Below, in pieces: positions 1-6,635 of a DNA stretch of 13,938 nucleotides. The translations under genes and the position numbers were made by a program. A model generated the notes under the pieces. That model saw only the letters and a list, made by a program, of their open reading frames with translations, made no database searches and had not been told where the DNA came from. The DNA comes from Clostridium sp. SCN 57-10 (GTDB taxonomy: Bacteria > Bacillota > Clostridia > Oscillospirales > Butyricicoccaceae). The DNA lies in contig MEFT01000047.1 of NCBI GenBank assembly GCA_001725215.1, forward strand, positions 1 to 13,938. The letters are read 5' to 3'. Position 1 is the first letter of the stretch. Every line of letters begins with the position of its first letter.

Positions 1-951
1 AACAAGGCCGACATCGCCGTGCTCGTTGCCGACGCGGCGCAGCCCCTTTCGGCTGAGGATGAAGCTCTGCTTGCGGCGTTCCGCGAGAAAAACATCCCAT
101 ACCTTATCGCTTACAATAAGTCCGATCTGCTGGGTCAATCGGTGCCACGCGCCGAGCGCGAGCTTGAGGTCAGCGCGCTGACCGGCGCGGGCATAGACGC
201 GCTGAAAGAAAAAATTGCGGCGCTTGCGCCGCAAGGCGGTGCGAAGACGCCCATCGCGGGCGACCTCGTGTCGCCCGGCGACCTGGTCGTGCTCGTCACG
301 CCGATCGACGCGTCCGCGCCGAAGGGCAGGCTCATCCTGCCGCAGCAGCAGACCATCCGCGACCTGCTCGACGCCGATGCCGTCGCCGTCGTCACCAAGG
401 AGACGGGGCTGCGCGACACGCTTTCCGCCCTCGGGCGCGCGCCCGCGCTCGTCATTACAGACAGCCAGGTGTTCGCACAGGCGGCGGCCGATACGCCGGC
501 AGACGTACCGCTCACCTCGTTTTCCATCCTGTTTGCGCGCTATAAGGGCCTGCTTGATACGGCGGTCGACGGTGCCGCCGCCATCGGCACGCTGCGCGAC
601 GGTGATACGGTGCTCATTTCGGAGGGCTGCACCCATCACCGCCAGTGCGACGACATCGGGCGCGTTAAGCTGCCCGGCTGGCTGACGGCGCATACCGGAA
701 AACAGCTGAACTTTGCGTTTACGTCGGGCGGCGAGTTCCCAGACGATCTTTTGCCCTATTCCCTCATCCTCCACTGCGGCGGCTGTATGCTGACCGACCG
801 CGAGGTCGAATACCGCCGCAAATGCGCGCTCGATCAGGGCGTGCCGATGACGAATTACGGCGTTGCCATCGCCTATATGAAAGGCATACTGAGGCGCAGC
901 CTTTCGGTATTTCCCGACCTTGCCGCCCGCCTTGCGCCGCCGGAGCGGTGA
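1..951 (+). CDS. hydF: [FeFe]-hydrogenase H-cluster maturation GTPase HydF (5' truncated by window edge)
   Basis: HydF is the GTPase scaffold that, with the radical-SAM enzymes HydE and HydG, assembles the 2Fe subcluster of [FeFe]-hydrogenase and delivers it to HydA in the cytoplasm. The frame is open from base 1, so the N-terminal P-loop and switch motifs lie outside the window. Counting from codon 1, the fragment keeps the end of the G domain: NKSD (G4) near residue 39 and SALTG (G5) near 58. It then has the dimerisation region and the diagnostic C-terminal cluster site: Cys210 and His212 (CTHH), then Cys259 and Cys262 (HCGGC). The 46-residue gap between His212 and Cys259 fits the HydF signature CxH-x(46-53)-CxxC. 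No hydE, hydG or hydA is seen here. The gene ends in TGA at 949-951 and is followed by the hairpin at 998-1028. The family call is very secure. Confidence 0.96.
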   Translation, partial: NKADIAVLVADAAQPLSAEDEALLAAFREKNIPYLIAYNKSDLLGQSVPRAERELEVSALTGAGIDALKEKIAALAPQGGAKTPIAGDLVSPGDLVVLVTPIDASAPKGRLILPQQQTIRDLLDADAVAVVTKETGLRDTLSALGRAPALVITDSQVFAQAAADTPADVPLTSFSILFARYKGLLDTAVDGAAAIGTLRDGDTVLISEGCTHHRQCDDIGRVKLPGWLTAHTGKQLNFAFTSGGEFPDDLLPYSLILHCGGCMLTDREVEYRRKCALDQGVPMTNYGVAIAYMKGILRRSLSVFPDLAARLAPPER

Positions 952-992
952 GTAAGGCCGCCGTCTGCCGGGCTTGTAGTCCCTGCCTAACA

Positions 993-1240
993 TAAAAAAT
1001 CAGCCGGCCCGCCATGGGCCGGCTGATTGGCGTTTTGCCCGGTCGCGCGTGCCGCCGGACAGCACGGAAGCACACCGGTATCCGTCAGACAGAAAACCGG
1101 ATGGTCTCCGCAAAACTGCGGCCTGTTTTGCCGATCCTGGTTCAAGGTGGCGATACCTCGAAAATGACGCGTCGGAGAGCGCGGTACCAAAAAACGCAGG
1201 ATTTTCCCCGCTTTGCAGCAGGCTATGCAAATCAATCCTA
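993..1240 (-). ncRNA. Candidate structured RNA, unknown family (gene-free stretch 952-1350)
   Basis: No credible protein gene lies between 952 and 1350. The part from about 1021 to 1238 is rich in self-complementarity. Bases 1021-1031 can pair with 1227-1238 (about 9-10 bp with mismatches), closing a domain of roughly 200 bases. Inside it are CCGCA/TGCGG (5 bp, four-base loop, about 1108-1121), a GGTACC/GGTATC-type pair, and CCTG/CAGG plus TTTT/AAAA pairing around it. On the minus strand the domain runs straight into the hairpin at 998-1028 with its T-run. That would give a free-standing RNA of about 230-245 nucleotides. A weak minus promoter (TTTATG, 17 bases, TATAGG; 1237-1265) is possible. 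Pairings are almost symmetric between strands, so the element could instead be a plus-strand leader of the permease at 1351. I looked for 6S RNA, T-box, SRP RNA, cobalamin, TPP, lysine and yybP-ykoY hallmarks and found no convincing match. Confidence 0.35.
998..1028. terminator. Perfect 13-bp hairpin, probable bidirectional terminator
   Basis: Bases 998-1010 pair perfectly with 1016-1028 around the five-base loop GCCAT. On the plus strand the hairpin lies 47 bases after hydF but is followed by GGCGTTTT rather than a clean T-run. On the minus strand it is followed directly by TTTTTTAT (complement of 993-1000), a classical intrinsic terminator. It therefore fits a minus-strand transcript from the segment to its right at least as well as it fits hydF. 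Confidence 0.7.
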
Positions 1241-1273
1241 TATCGATGGGCTACTGAAACATAAATAATGGGG

Positions 1274-1323
1274 TATAATGCATATAGAAATGCCGGCCGT
1301 TTCGCCTCTTTTCAAACGGCGGC
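1274..1323 (+). promoter_or_regulatory. Possible promoter and 5' leader hairpin of the permease gene
   Basis: A perfect TATAAT stands at 1274-1279, but no good -35 hexamer is visible 16-18 bases upstream (ctactg at 1251-1256), so a regulator or an unusual promoter may be involved. A start near 1286 would put a hairpin at the very 5' end of the mRNA: GCCGTTT at 1296-1302 pairs with AAACGGC at 1314-1320, extended by GCC/GGC at 1292-1294 and 1321-1323. It is not followed by a T-run, so it is a leader structure rather than a terminator. Confidence 0.35.
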
Positions 1324-1350
1324 AAATACATGTGACGGGAAGGAAGCAGT

Positions 1351-2667
1351 ATGGAACCCGTAAAAATGGTGAAAAATGTAACGTTTATTGAAGCAATGGC
1401 CATTGTGGTCGGAATGATCATCGGCTCCGGCATTTTTCTCAAGCCGGGCATTGTTCTGAACCACACGGGCTCGCCTGTTCTCAGCCTTCTCGCATGGGTT
1501 GCGGGCGGCATCATCACGCTAGCATCGGCGCTCACCGTGGCCGAAATCGCATCCTCAATTCCGAAATCCGGCGGCCTTTATACCTATCTTGGCGAGCTGT
1601 ACGGAGATGCGTTCGGCTTTCTGCTCGGCTGGGTGCAGACCGTTATTGCCTACCCCGCGTCTGTTGCGGCGCAGGCAATTGCCTTTGCCACCTATTCTAA
1701 TTTTTTCATCCCGATGACTCCGGCGCAGCAAAAGCTGCTGGGCATTGGAGTGCTCGCCGTTCTTCTGCTGATGAACATCCTTTCCACCAGATATGGGGGG
1801 GCAATTCAGGTGGTTGCAACGGTGGGCAAGCTGGTTCCCATCGTGGCCATTGTGGCGGCGGGCCTTTTGTCTACCGCCATGCCGGGCTTTGCGGGCATGG
1901 GAAGCACGCTCGCCACGCGCGGCTCCGGCTTTGGCGCGGCCATTCTCAGCACGCTGTGGGCCTATGACGGATGGATCGGCGTGACCAATATGGCCGGCGA
2001 GCTGAAAAATCCCTCGAAGACGCTGCCGCGCGTCATCACCATCGGTGTTCTATTTGTCATTTTGGTTTATGCCCTGTTTAATCTTGCCGTTTTCAACGTT
2101 GTGCCGCTTGAAGAGATCGTGGCCTCCGACACGCCGGGCGCCGTGGTGGCCGAAACCCTCTTTGGCAAAGGCGGCGGCGCATTTATCACGGCTGGAATCA
2201 TGATTTCTGTCTTCGGCGCGCTCAACGGCTATCTGATGACGGCGGCGCGCGTGCCGCAGGCGATGGCGGAGCAGGGCAAACTGCCCATGGCGCGCACGCT
2301 GGGCAGGATCAGCCCGAAATTCCGCACCCCGGCCAACGCACTTATCATGCAGAGCCTGCTCGCGGTGGTGTATATTTTTTCGGGAACCTTCAATACGCTG
2401 ACCGACATGCTGGTCTTTGTGCTGTGGATTTTCTTCACGATGGGCGTTTTCGGCATCTTTCTTCTGCGCAAGCGCAAGCTTTCACCGGAGGGCGGGTATA
2501 AGGTGCCCCTGTATCCGCTTACGCCGATTTTCGGCATGATCGGCGGCGCATATATCTTGGTCAGCACCATCATAGACACGCCCGCTCGTTCGCTGATCGG
2601 CATCGGCATTACGCTGATCGGCCTTCCGGTCTTTTGGCTGATCAACCGCAAAGAACGCAAAGCATAA
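1351..2667 (+). CDS. APC-superfamily amino-acid permease, SteT/LAT-like
   Basis: This is a polytopic inner-membrane amino-acid transporter of 438 residues, the usual size for 12-helix APC proteins. The N-terminus carries the hallmark broken first helix, GMIIGSGIF (residues 21-29), followed by LAWVAGG and the second-helix pattern AEIASSIPKSGG-Y-Y. These are typical of the LAT/SteT branch, whose Bacillus subtilis member is a serine/threonine exchanger. The actual substrate cannot be read from sequence. The ATG start is supported by a purine-rich GGGAAGGAAG about 5 bases upstream. The gene is monocistronic: a 399-base gap separates it from hydF, and a terminator follows at 2727-2746. Residue 6 is also Met but has a poorer upstream site. 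Confidence 0.9.
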   Translation: MEPVKMVKNVTFIEAMAIVVGMIIGSGIFLKPGIVLNHTGSPVLSLLAWVAGGIITLASALTVAEIASSIPKSGGLYTYLGELYGDAFGFLLGWVQTVIAYPASVAAQAIAFATYSNFFIPMTPAQQKLLGIGVLAVLLLMNILSTRYGGAIQVVATVGKLVPIVAIVAAGLLSTAMPGFAGMGSTLATRGSGFGAAILSTLWAYDGWIGVTNMAGELKNPSKTLPRVITIGVLFVILVYALFNLAVFNVVPLEEIVASDTPGAVVAETLFGKGGGAFITAGIMISVFGALNGYLMTAARVPQAMAEQGKLPMARTLGRISPKFRTPANALIMQSLLAVVYIFSGTFNTLTDMLVFVLWIFFTMGVFGIFLLRKRKLSPEGGYKVPLYPLTPIFGMIGGAYILVSTIIDTPARSLIGIGITLIGLPVFWLINRKERKA

Positions 2668-2719
2668 CAAGGCCTTTCCTTCGCGCCGGAGACGCTGCCG
2701 GAGAATAAAATGAGTGAAG

Positions 2720-2760
2720 CGAAAAGGGGGATGCATCCGCATCCCCTTCGTTATTTTTTA
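2720..2760. terminator. Bidirectional intrinsic terminator between convergent genes
   Basis: GGGGATGC (2727-2734) pairs with GCATCCCC (2739-2746) around the loop ATCC. The stem is extended by CGAA/TTCG (2720-2723 with 2747-2750) across a small bulge. On the plus strand it is followed by TTATTTTTTA, which ends the permease transcript. On the minus strand, reading out of the gene whose stop is at 2751-2753, it is followed by a shorter CTTTTCG tract. It therefore insulates the permease from the three-gene minus-strand operon. Confidence 0.85.
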
Positions 2761-4412
2761 TGTACATCGGGTACAAACCCGGCAAGGCGGTAAACGACGG
2801 CGAAGCACTGTTCGCGCGTCAGCCTGCCGAGCGGGTCAAACACATTCCCCGACCCCGTCATCAGTCCCGTTGCGTAGGCCGCCTGCACGCCCTGCTCCGC
2901 CCAGATCGGAATGCTCGCGTGGTCGTCATACCGCACGGCAATTTCGGGCACCGGAACCTTCATGATGCGTAGCGCATTGCTCAGCATGGTCGCCGCCTGC
3001 GCGCGATTTACGATGCCCGCGGGGTCAAACCGCCCGCCGCCCACGCCCGAAACAATGCCGAGGGTGTTGGCCGCGAAAATATCATCCTGGTTGCGCGTCA
3101 CGTCGGTAAAGCCGCCGTAGGCGTTAGCAGCGCCGAAGTGCGAAACCAGCTCTCGGTTGCCCTTCAGCGTGACGGCGCGCAGCATCGCCATGATCGCGCG
3201 GCAGTATTCCTCACGCGTTACGGGGTTTTGATAGCCGCTCTGCAAATCCTGCGGAATATAGCGCATGCTGATGCCGCGCGCGATGGATTCGCGCGACCAG
3301 AGGCTGGTCGGCTGCTGCCTTATGCGCACGACGACGATGGCGTTTGACAGCGCGCGCCCCGGTGCGGTGAGATAGCTCTGTCCGAACAGCAGCCCCGATG
3401 ACGCGCCGCCGTCGAGGTTCATTGCGTCATAAAGTCCGAGCGACGCCGCCACGTCGCCGAGCTGGGTGATCGTGCTGTTCGGCACGGTCGCAAGCGTCAG
3501 CGTCTTGCGCGCCGCGTCATAGCCGATCAGGCTGCGCTGCCCCGCGCTTTGCGTCAGCTTAGGGTCTGTCCAGCCCTCACTTGCCGCGTCGGCCGTCTTT
3601 TTGCCGCGCAGCATCAGCGTGGGGCCGACGCCCGTCATGCTGTGCATCGAGTTCCAGTCGACTTCCTGCTTGGCTTTGTTGTAAAACTTGCGCTGATATT
3701 CAAAGCAGGCACCTACTTGAAAGCGCCCGTCGTTGTAAGGGCTTGTGTCGGGGTAAACATAAACGAAGCCGTCTTTCGGAATGGCGGTGTCGCCGCGGTT
3801 CTTGCCGGTAATCACGCCATTGCGCACGACGAGCACGTTCATGTCGGTCTTGCCGGTGCTCGTGCCGAAGTCGGGCGTCAAAATGCCCTCGCGATAGCTT
3901 GCGCCGGCGGGCAGCAGGCGGTTCCACTGGTGAATGTAAAAGCTGTGCAGGTTGTCCTTTACGCCGCCCGTCCAGCCGATGCACTCGACATGAACCCAGT
4001 CGAGCATCACGCTGTTGTCCAGCCCGAAGCCGATGAACGCGCCGTCTACCTTGTAAATCATGCGCCCCTGCTCGACCACGGTGCCCATGCCGCGCTTGGG
4101 GCCGTCGACATACGCGTCAAAAAACGTGCCGTTGATGGCTGCAAGCGCCTCATAGCGGCTTTGGTCGATGCTGGCGGCGATATCTTTGAGCGACGCCGTG
4201 TCGCCCACGCCGTCGCCCGCGTGCATCGAAAAAATGCGAATATTTGGGTCGGCCAAATCGACCTTCACGGCGATGACGGCGCGCGTACCGCCCGACGGCA
4301 GTGTTGCCGTGCTGTCCGCGCGGCGTACCGAGGGCGACGCAGCGGCCATTTGCTGCGGCAGCGCGGCAAGCACAAACAGCGCGGCGAGGAAGCATGCAAG
4401 CATACGTTTCAT
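2751..4412 (-). CDS. Secreted phosphodiester glycosidase (NAGPA domain) with C-terminal SLH repeats
   Basis: The protein is about 553 residues. It has an N-terminal signal peptide (basic MKRM, hydrophobic LACFLAALFVLAALP, cleavage probably near AAA-SP). A phosphodiester glycosidase domain (NAGPA family, Pfam DUF2233) follows at roughly residues 40-365, with NGTFF near 94, VGPTLM near 262, SLIGYD near 294 and the family motif NLDGGASSGL near 332. The C-terminus carries SLH-type segments: a degenerate one near 395-412 and two clear ones near 434-482 (FTDV...GGGRFDP...RAQAATML) and 495-543 (WAEQGVQAAYATGLMTG...FDP...TREQ). SLH repeats normally bind pyruvylated secondary cell-wall polymer, so the enzyme should sit on the cell surface. 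The start is ambiguous. ATG at 4421 overlaps the upstream stop as ATGA, but its AAAGG abuts it with no spacing. The same AAAGG is 9 bases from ATG at 4412, which I prefer. The natural substrate is unknown. Confidence 0.9.
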   Translation of the reverse strand: MKRMLACFLAALFVLAALPQQMAAASPSVRRADSTATLPSGGTRAVIAVKVDLADPNIRIFSMHAGDGVGDTASLKDIAASIDQSRYEALAAINGTFFDAYVDGPKRGMGTVVEQGRMIYKVDGAFIGFGLDNSVMLDWVHVECIGWTGGVKDNLHSFYIHQWNRLLPAGASYREGILTPDFGTSTGKTDMNVLVVRNGVITGKNRGDTAIPKDGFVYVYPDTSPYNDGRFQVGACFEYQRKFYNKAKQEVDWNSMHSMTGVGPTLMLRGKKTADAASEGWTDPKLTQSAGQRSLIGYDAARKTLTLATVPNSTITQLGDVAASLGLYDAMNLDGGASSGLLFGQSYLTAPGRALSNAIVVVRIRQQPTSLWSRESIARGISMRYIPQDLQSGYQNPVTREEYCRAIMAMLRAVTLKGNRELVSHFGAANAYGGFTDVTRNQDDIFAANTLGIVSGVGGGRFDPAGIVNRAQAATMLSNALRIMKVPVPEIAVRYDDHASIPIWAEQGVQAAYATGLMTGSGNVFDPLGRLTREQCFAVVYRLAGFVPDVHKK

Positions 4413-4417
4413 AGGCT

Positions 4418-5647
4418 TCATCCTTTCGTGGCGGACGCCGCTGCAAGGCTATTTTCGTAAATCTCACAAAACGCGCGGTCATTTTCCAGAAAGATTTCGA
4501 CAAGCAGCGGCTCAAAGTGGGTGCCTGACCCCGCGGCGATGATGTCTCTGCTTTTTTCGTGCGAATAACTATCTTTGTATACACGCTTGGCGCGCAGCGC
4601 GTCATAGACGTCGCCCAGAGCCATAATGCGCGCCGAAAGCGGAATCGCTTCGCCGCGCAGCCCATTCGGATAGCCGCTGCCATCCCATTTTTCATGATGG
4701 CAGAGCGAAATTTCCATGCCGAAGCGAATAAAGTCGTTGGTTGCGCTTTGCTGGCGCGCGCTTGCAAGCGTTTCATAGCCGATGTAAACGTGACGCTTCA
4801 TGATCTCAAATTCCTCGGCTGTCAGTCTTCCCGGTTTGCGCAGAATCACGTCTGGAATGCCGACCTTTCCGATGTCGTGCAGCGGGCTGGCGTTCATGAT
4901 GTTTTCGATGAATGCCTCGTCTACCTGCTGCGGATAGGCGCCGCGCCGCAGAAGCTGATCGGCCACAAGGCGGCAATAGAGTGACGTACGTCCGATATGG
5001 TCGCCCGTGTCATCGTCGGAAGCTTCCGCCACCTTTTTGCGCACCATCGCTTCAAGCCGGTCGTTATAAAGTTGCAGCTTCTCTTCCGCCGCCTTGGAGG
5101 CCGTGATGTCCTGCATGGTGCCGTGTACCAGCACGGGCACACCGCCCTCGTCATATTCGGGCATGCAGCGAATGTGCACCCATTTGATACGCCCGTCGCG
5201 CATGACGAGGCGGCGCTGCAGGGTCGCGGTCGTGATGCCGGCGTTCAGGAAGCGTACGCCGGTCTGCGCATCCTCCCTGTCTTCAGGGTGTATTCGCGCA
5301 AGGTATGCGCCGAGCGGCTCGCCTTCTTCCGGATCGACTTCGAGCACTTCGCATATCGTATCCGACACGCGCATGCTGCGCGTACGGCAGTTCCACGTCC
5401 AGCTGCCGAGCGCGGCGAGACGCTGCGCTTCGTGCAGGCTTGCCTCGCTTTGGGCGAGCGCACGGTTTTTCTCCTCGAGCTGCGCCGAAATGTCGGCATA
5501 TCGCTCCATCAGCTCTGAGACAAGGTCGTTTTGCATGTGGTTATCAAGTCGTCCGGCAAACGCGTCGAGCAGAGCCTTGATGTGCGCATCGGTATAAGAC
5601 TGCCGCAGCCCGGTGCGCAGCGCGCAGATTTCTTCCGTCGCTCTCAA
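4418..5647 (-). CDS. PAS/HD-GYP domain protein, probable cyclic-di-GMP phosphodiesterase
   Basis: This 409-residue protein has no signal peptide or membrane segment and should be cytoplasmic. Residues 1-70 are helical and end in a likely coiled coil (ISAQLEEKNRALAQSE). A PAS domain of PAS_3 type spans about 75-185 (LGSWTW, IHPEDRE, GRIKWVHIR, GTMQDITA). A second short helix leads into an HD-GYP domain at about 208-400. Its catalytic signature is complete: GDHIGR (His217), HDIGK (257-261), His286, HHE at 317-319, DGSGYP (322-327) and GDVYDAL (345-351). HD-GYP enzymes hydrolyse c-di-GMP to GMP or pGpG. No GGDEF or receiver domain is present, so input probably comes through the PAS or a partner. 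The start codon is TTG, supported by a perfect AGGAGG seven bases upstream inside the end of the preceding gene. TTG overlaps that gene's TGA (TTGA), and its own TGA overlaps a possible ATG of the next gene (ATGA). Confidence 0.93.
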   Translation of the reverse strand: MRATEEICALRTGLRQSYTDAHIKALLDAFAGRLDNHMQNDLVSELMERYADISAQLEEKNRALAQSEASLHEAQRLAALGSWTWNCRTRSMRVSDTICEVLEVDPEEGEPLGAYLARIHPEDREDAQTGVRFLNAGITTATLQRRLVMRDGRIKWVHIRCMPEYDEGGVPVLVHGTMQDITASKAAEEKLQLYNDRLEAMVRKKVAEASDDDTGDHIGRTSLYCRLVADQLLRRGAYPQQVDEAFIENIMNASPLHDIGKVGIPDVILRKPGRLTAEEFEIMKRHVYIGYETLASARQQSATNDFIRFGMEISLCHHEKWDGSGYPNGLRGEAIPLSARIMALGDVYDALRAKRVYKDSYSHEKSRDIIAAGSGTHFEPLLVEIFLENDRAFCEIYENSLAAASATKG

Positions 5648-6465
5648 AGGCCCGCCTCCTCCAAAAAGTCCTCGATGCCGACGCGCGTCAGCCGTTTCAG
5701 ATGGCCTATCACAGCCTTGCGCGCCGCCTCGGTATGCAACAGGCTGCCATGCTGCGGTGCGATGAGCGAAACGTCAAGCGCCTCTACCTGCGTCAGCGCG
5801 TATTGCAGCGCGCGTGACGACGTCATGTTGCACCGGTGAAACGCGAGAATACCGTCTATTTCGCACGTTTCACCAGTGACGGGGCACGGCTCGCCCGGCG
5901 TACAGCCGAGGCAGCGGTCGCCGATGCGTGAGTAAAGGCTCCAGCAGCGGTCATAGCTGCCGAACAGGTCGCTCGTGAACAGCACGCGCGTTTTGGTATC
6001 ATAAGTCATAAAGCTGCCCGGCGCGTGCGCATACGGCGTTCGGATAAAGCGCAGCTCGCGCCCGCTTGCAAAGGTATAGCGGAGAGAAAGCTCCTCGATA
6101 CAGTCTTTGGGAGACTTTGCTCCGTAATAGTCAATGAAAATATTGCTTTCCCGGTGCGAAATAATACGCAGCTCGTCGCTGTTGATCAACGCTTCCATAT
6201 GCGGAATATTGCCGCACAAATCGGGGTCGTGGTGCTGATAAATCAGGCGGCGGATCTGCCCGGGGTTGGTACCCGTTCGCATGATTTTTAGCATAACGGT
6301 GCTGAAATCATTTCGGCTGCCGCTGTCAATCAGCACAGCTTCGCCGCCGTCGACGATCAAATAGGGGTTGCAGTGCAGCCCAGCCCCGGGGTTCGCAAAG
6401 CCGACCCAATAGGTGCCGTCGGCAATGCGGAGATATTGGTTGTAATCAAGCGCCTGCGTGTTCAT
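5644..6465 (-). CDS. ODP-like diiron metallo-beta-lactamase-fold protein (flavodiiron family without flavodoxin domain)
   Basis: This 273-residue cytoplasmic protein has only the metallo-beta-lactamase-like diiron domain of flavodiiron proteins. The flavodoxin domain found in FprA/ROO enzymes (about 400 residues) is absent. Predicted metal ligands are His78-x-Asp80-x-Asp82 (HHDPD, replacing the usual HxExDH), His147 (YAHAPG), Asp166 (TSDLFGS) and His239 (APQHGS). The HxDPD form matches the ODP branch. Its Treponema denticola member is described as an Fe/O2 sensor acting with the chemotaxis kinase. Between Asp166 and the last His lies a Cys-rich insert (Cys185, 188, 194, 201, plus Cys212) that could bind a further metal or form disulfides. 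It is the first gene of a three-gene operon, starting 54 bases below the -10 at 6519-6524 with GAGAGG as ribosome-binding site. Oxygen or NO reduction using a separate electron donor is the main alternative to sensing. Confidence 0.85.
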   Translation of the reverse strand: MNTQALDYNQYLRIADGTYWVGFANPGAGLHCNPYLIVDGGEAVLIDSGSRNDFSTVMLKIMRTGTNPGQIRRLIYQHHDPDLCGNIPHMEALINSDELRIISHRESNIFIDYYGAKSPKDCIEELSLRYTFASGRELRFIRTPYAHAPGSFMTYDTKTRVLFTSDLFGSYDRCWSLYSRIGDRCLGCTPGEPCPVTGETCEIDGILAFHRCNMTSSRALQYALTQVEALDVSLIAPQHGSLLHTEAARKAVIGHLKRLTRVGIEDFLEEAGL

Positions 6466-6518
6466 AGAGCTGCCTCTCTGTCTTCAAATTTTGGGGAAAG
6501 ATGCACGCCAATGTCATT

Positions 6519-6547
6519 ATTATAAAGCAAATGGCCGATAGGCGCAA
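6519..6547 (-). promoter_or_regulatory. Sigma-A-type promoter of the ODP/HD-GYP/SLH operon
   Basis: On the minus strand a -35 TTGCGC (complement of 6542-6547) is separated by exactly 17 bases from a perfect -10 TATAAT (complement of 6519-6524). Transcription should start near 6512, giving a leader of about 45 bases before the ATG at 6465. No other promoter is visible within the operon, and its three genes overlap or abut. Confidence 0.8.
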
Positions 6548-6596
6548 CACGGAACGACAAGCCTCGTCATATTTCAGCACAGCGCGAAACGAAAGA

Positions 6597-6625
6597 GCCC
6601 CGGCGATGCTGCGGCATCCCGGGGC
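6597..6625 (-). terminator. Intrinsic terminator after the GNAT gene
   Basis: On the minus strand GCCCCGG and GATGC pair with GCATC and CCGGGGC around a CGCA loop, 12 bp with one bulged base. TCTTTCGTTTCG follows. It lies 11 bases past the GNAT stop and upstream of the operon promoter at 6519-6547, so it separates the two transcription units. Confidence 0.75.
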
Positions 6626-6635
6626 AGTTGTATAT

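Noticed and set aside
1130..1155. CACCTTGAACC on the minus strand, resembling part of proteobacterial 6S RNA
   Set aside because: The word is short. In 6S it forms a local hairpin with a following GGTTCAAGG, which is absent here, and I could not fit the 6S central bubble.
1170..1195. T-box-like word TGGTACCGCG on the minus strand
   Set aside because: The core matches the T-box antiterminator, but the preceding AGGG and following CGTCCC are missing. There is no long stem I upstream and no gene downstream on that strand.
1014..1268. 84-codon plus-strand ORF in the hydF-permease gap
   Set aside because: No ribosome-binding site, starts inside the terminator hairpin, and the composition looks non-coding. 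The self-complementarity is better explained by RNA structure.
3549..4460. 303-codon plus-strand ORF opposite the glycosidase gene
   Set aside because: It is a shadow of the minus-strand gene in GC-rich DNA. It lacks a domain, and the minus frame has a signal peptide, a catalytic domain and SLH repeats.
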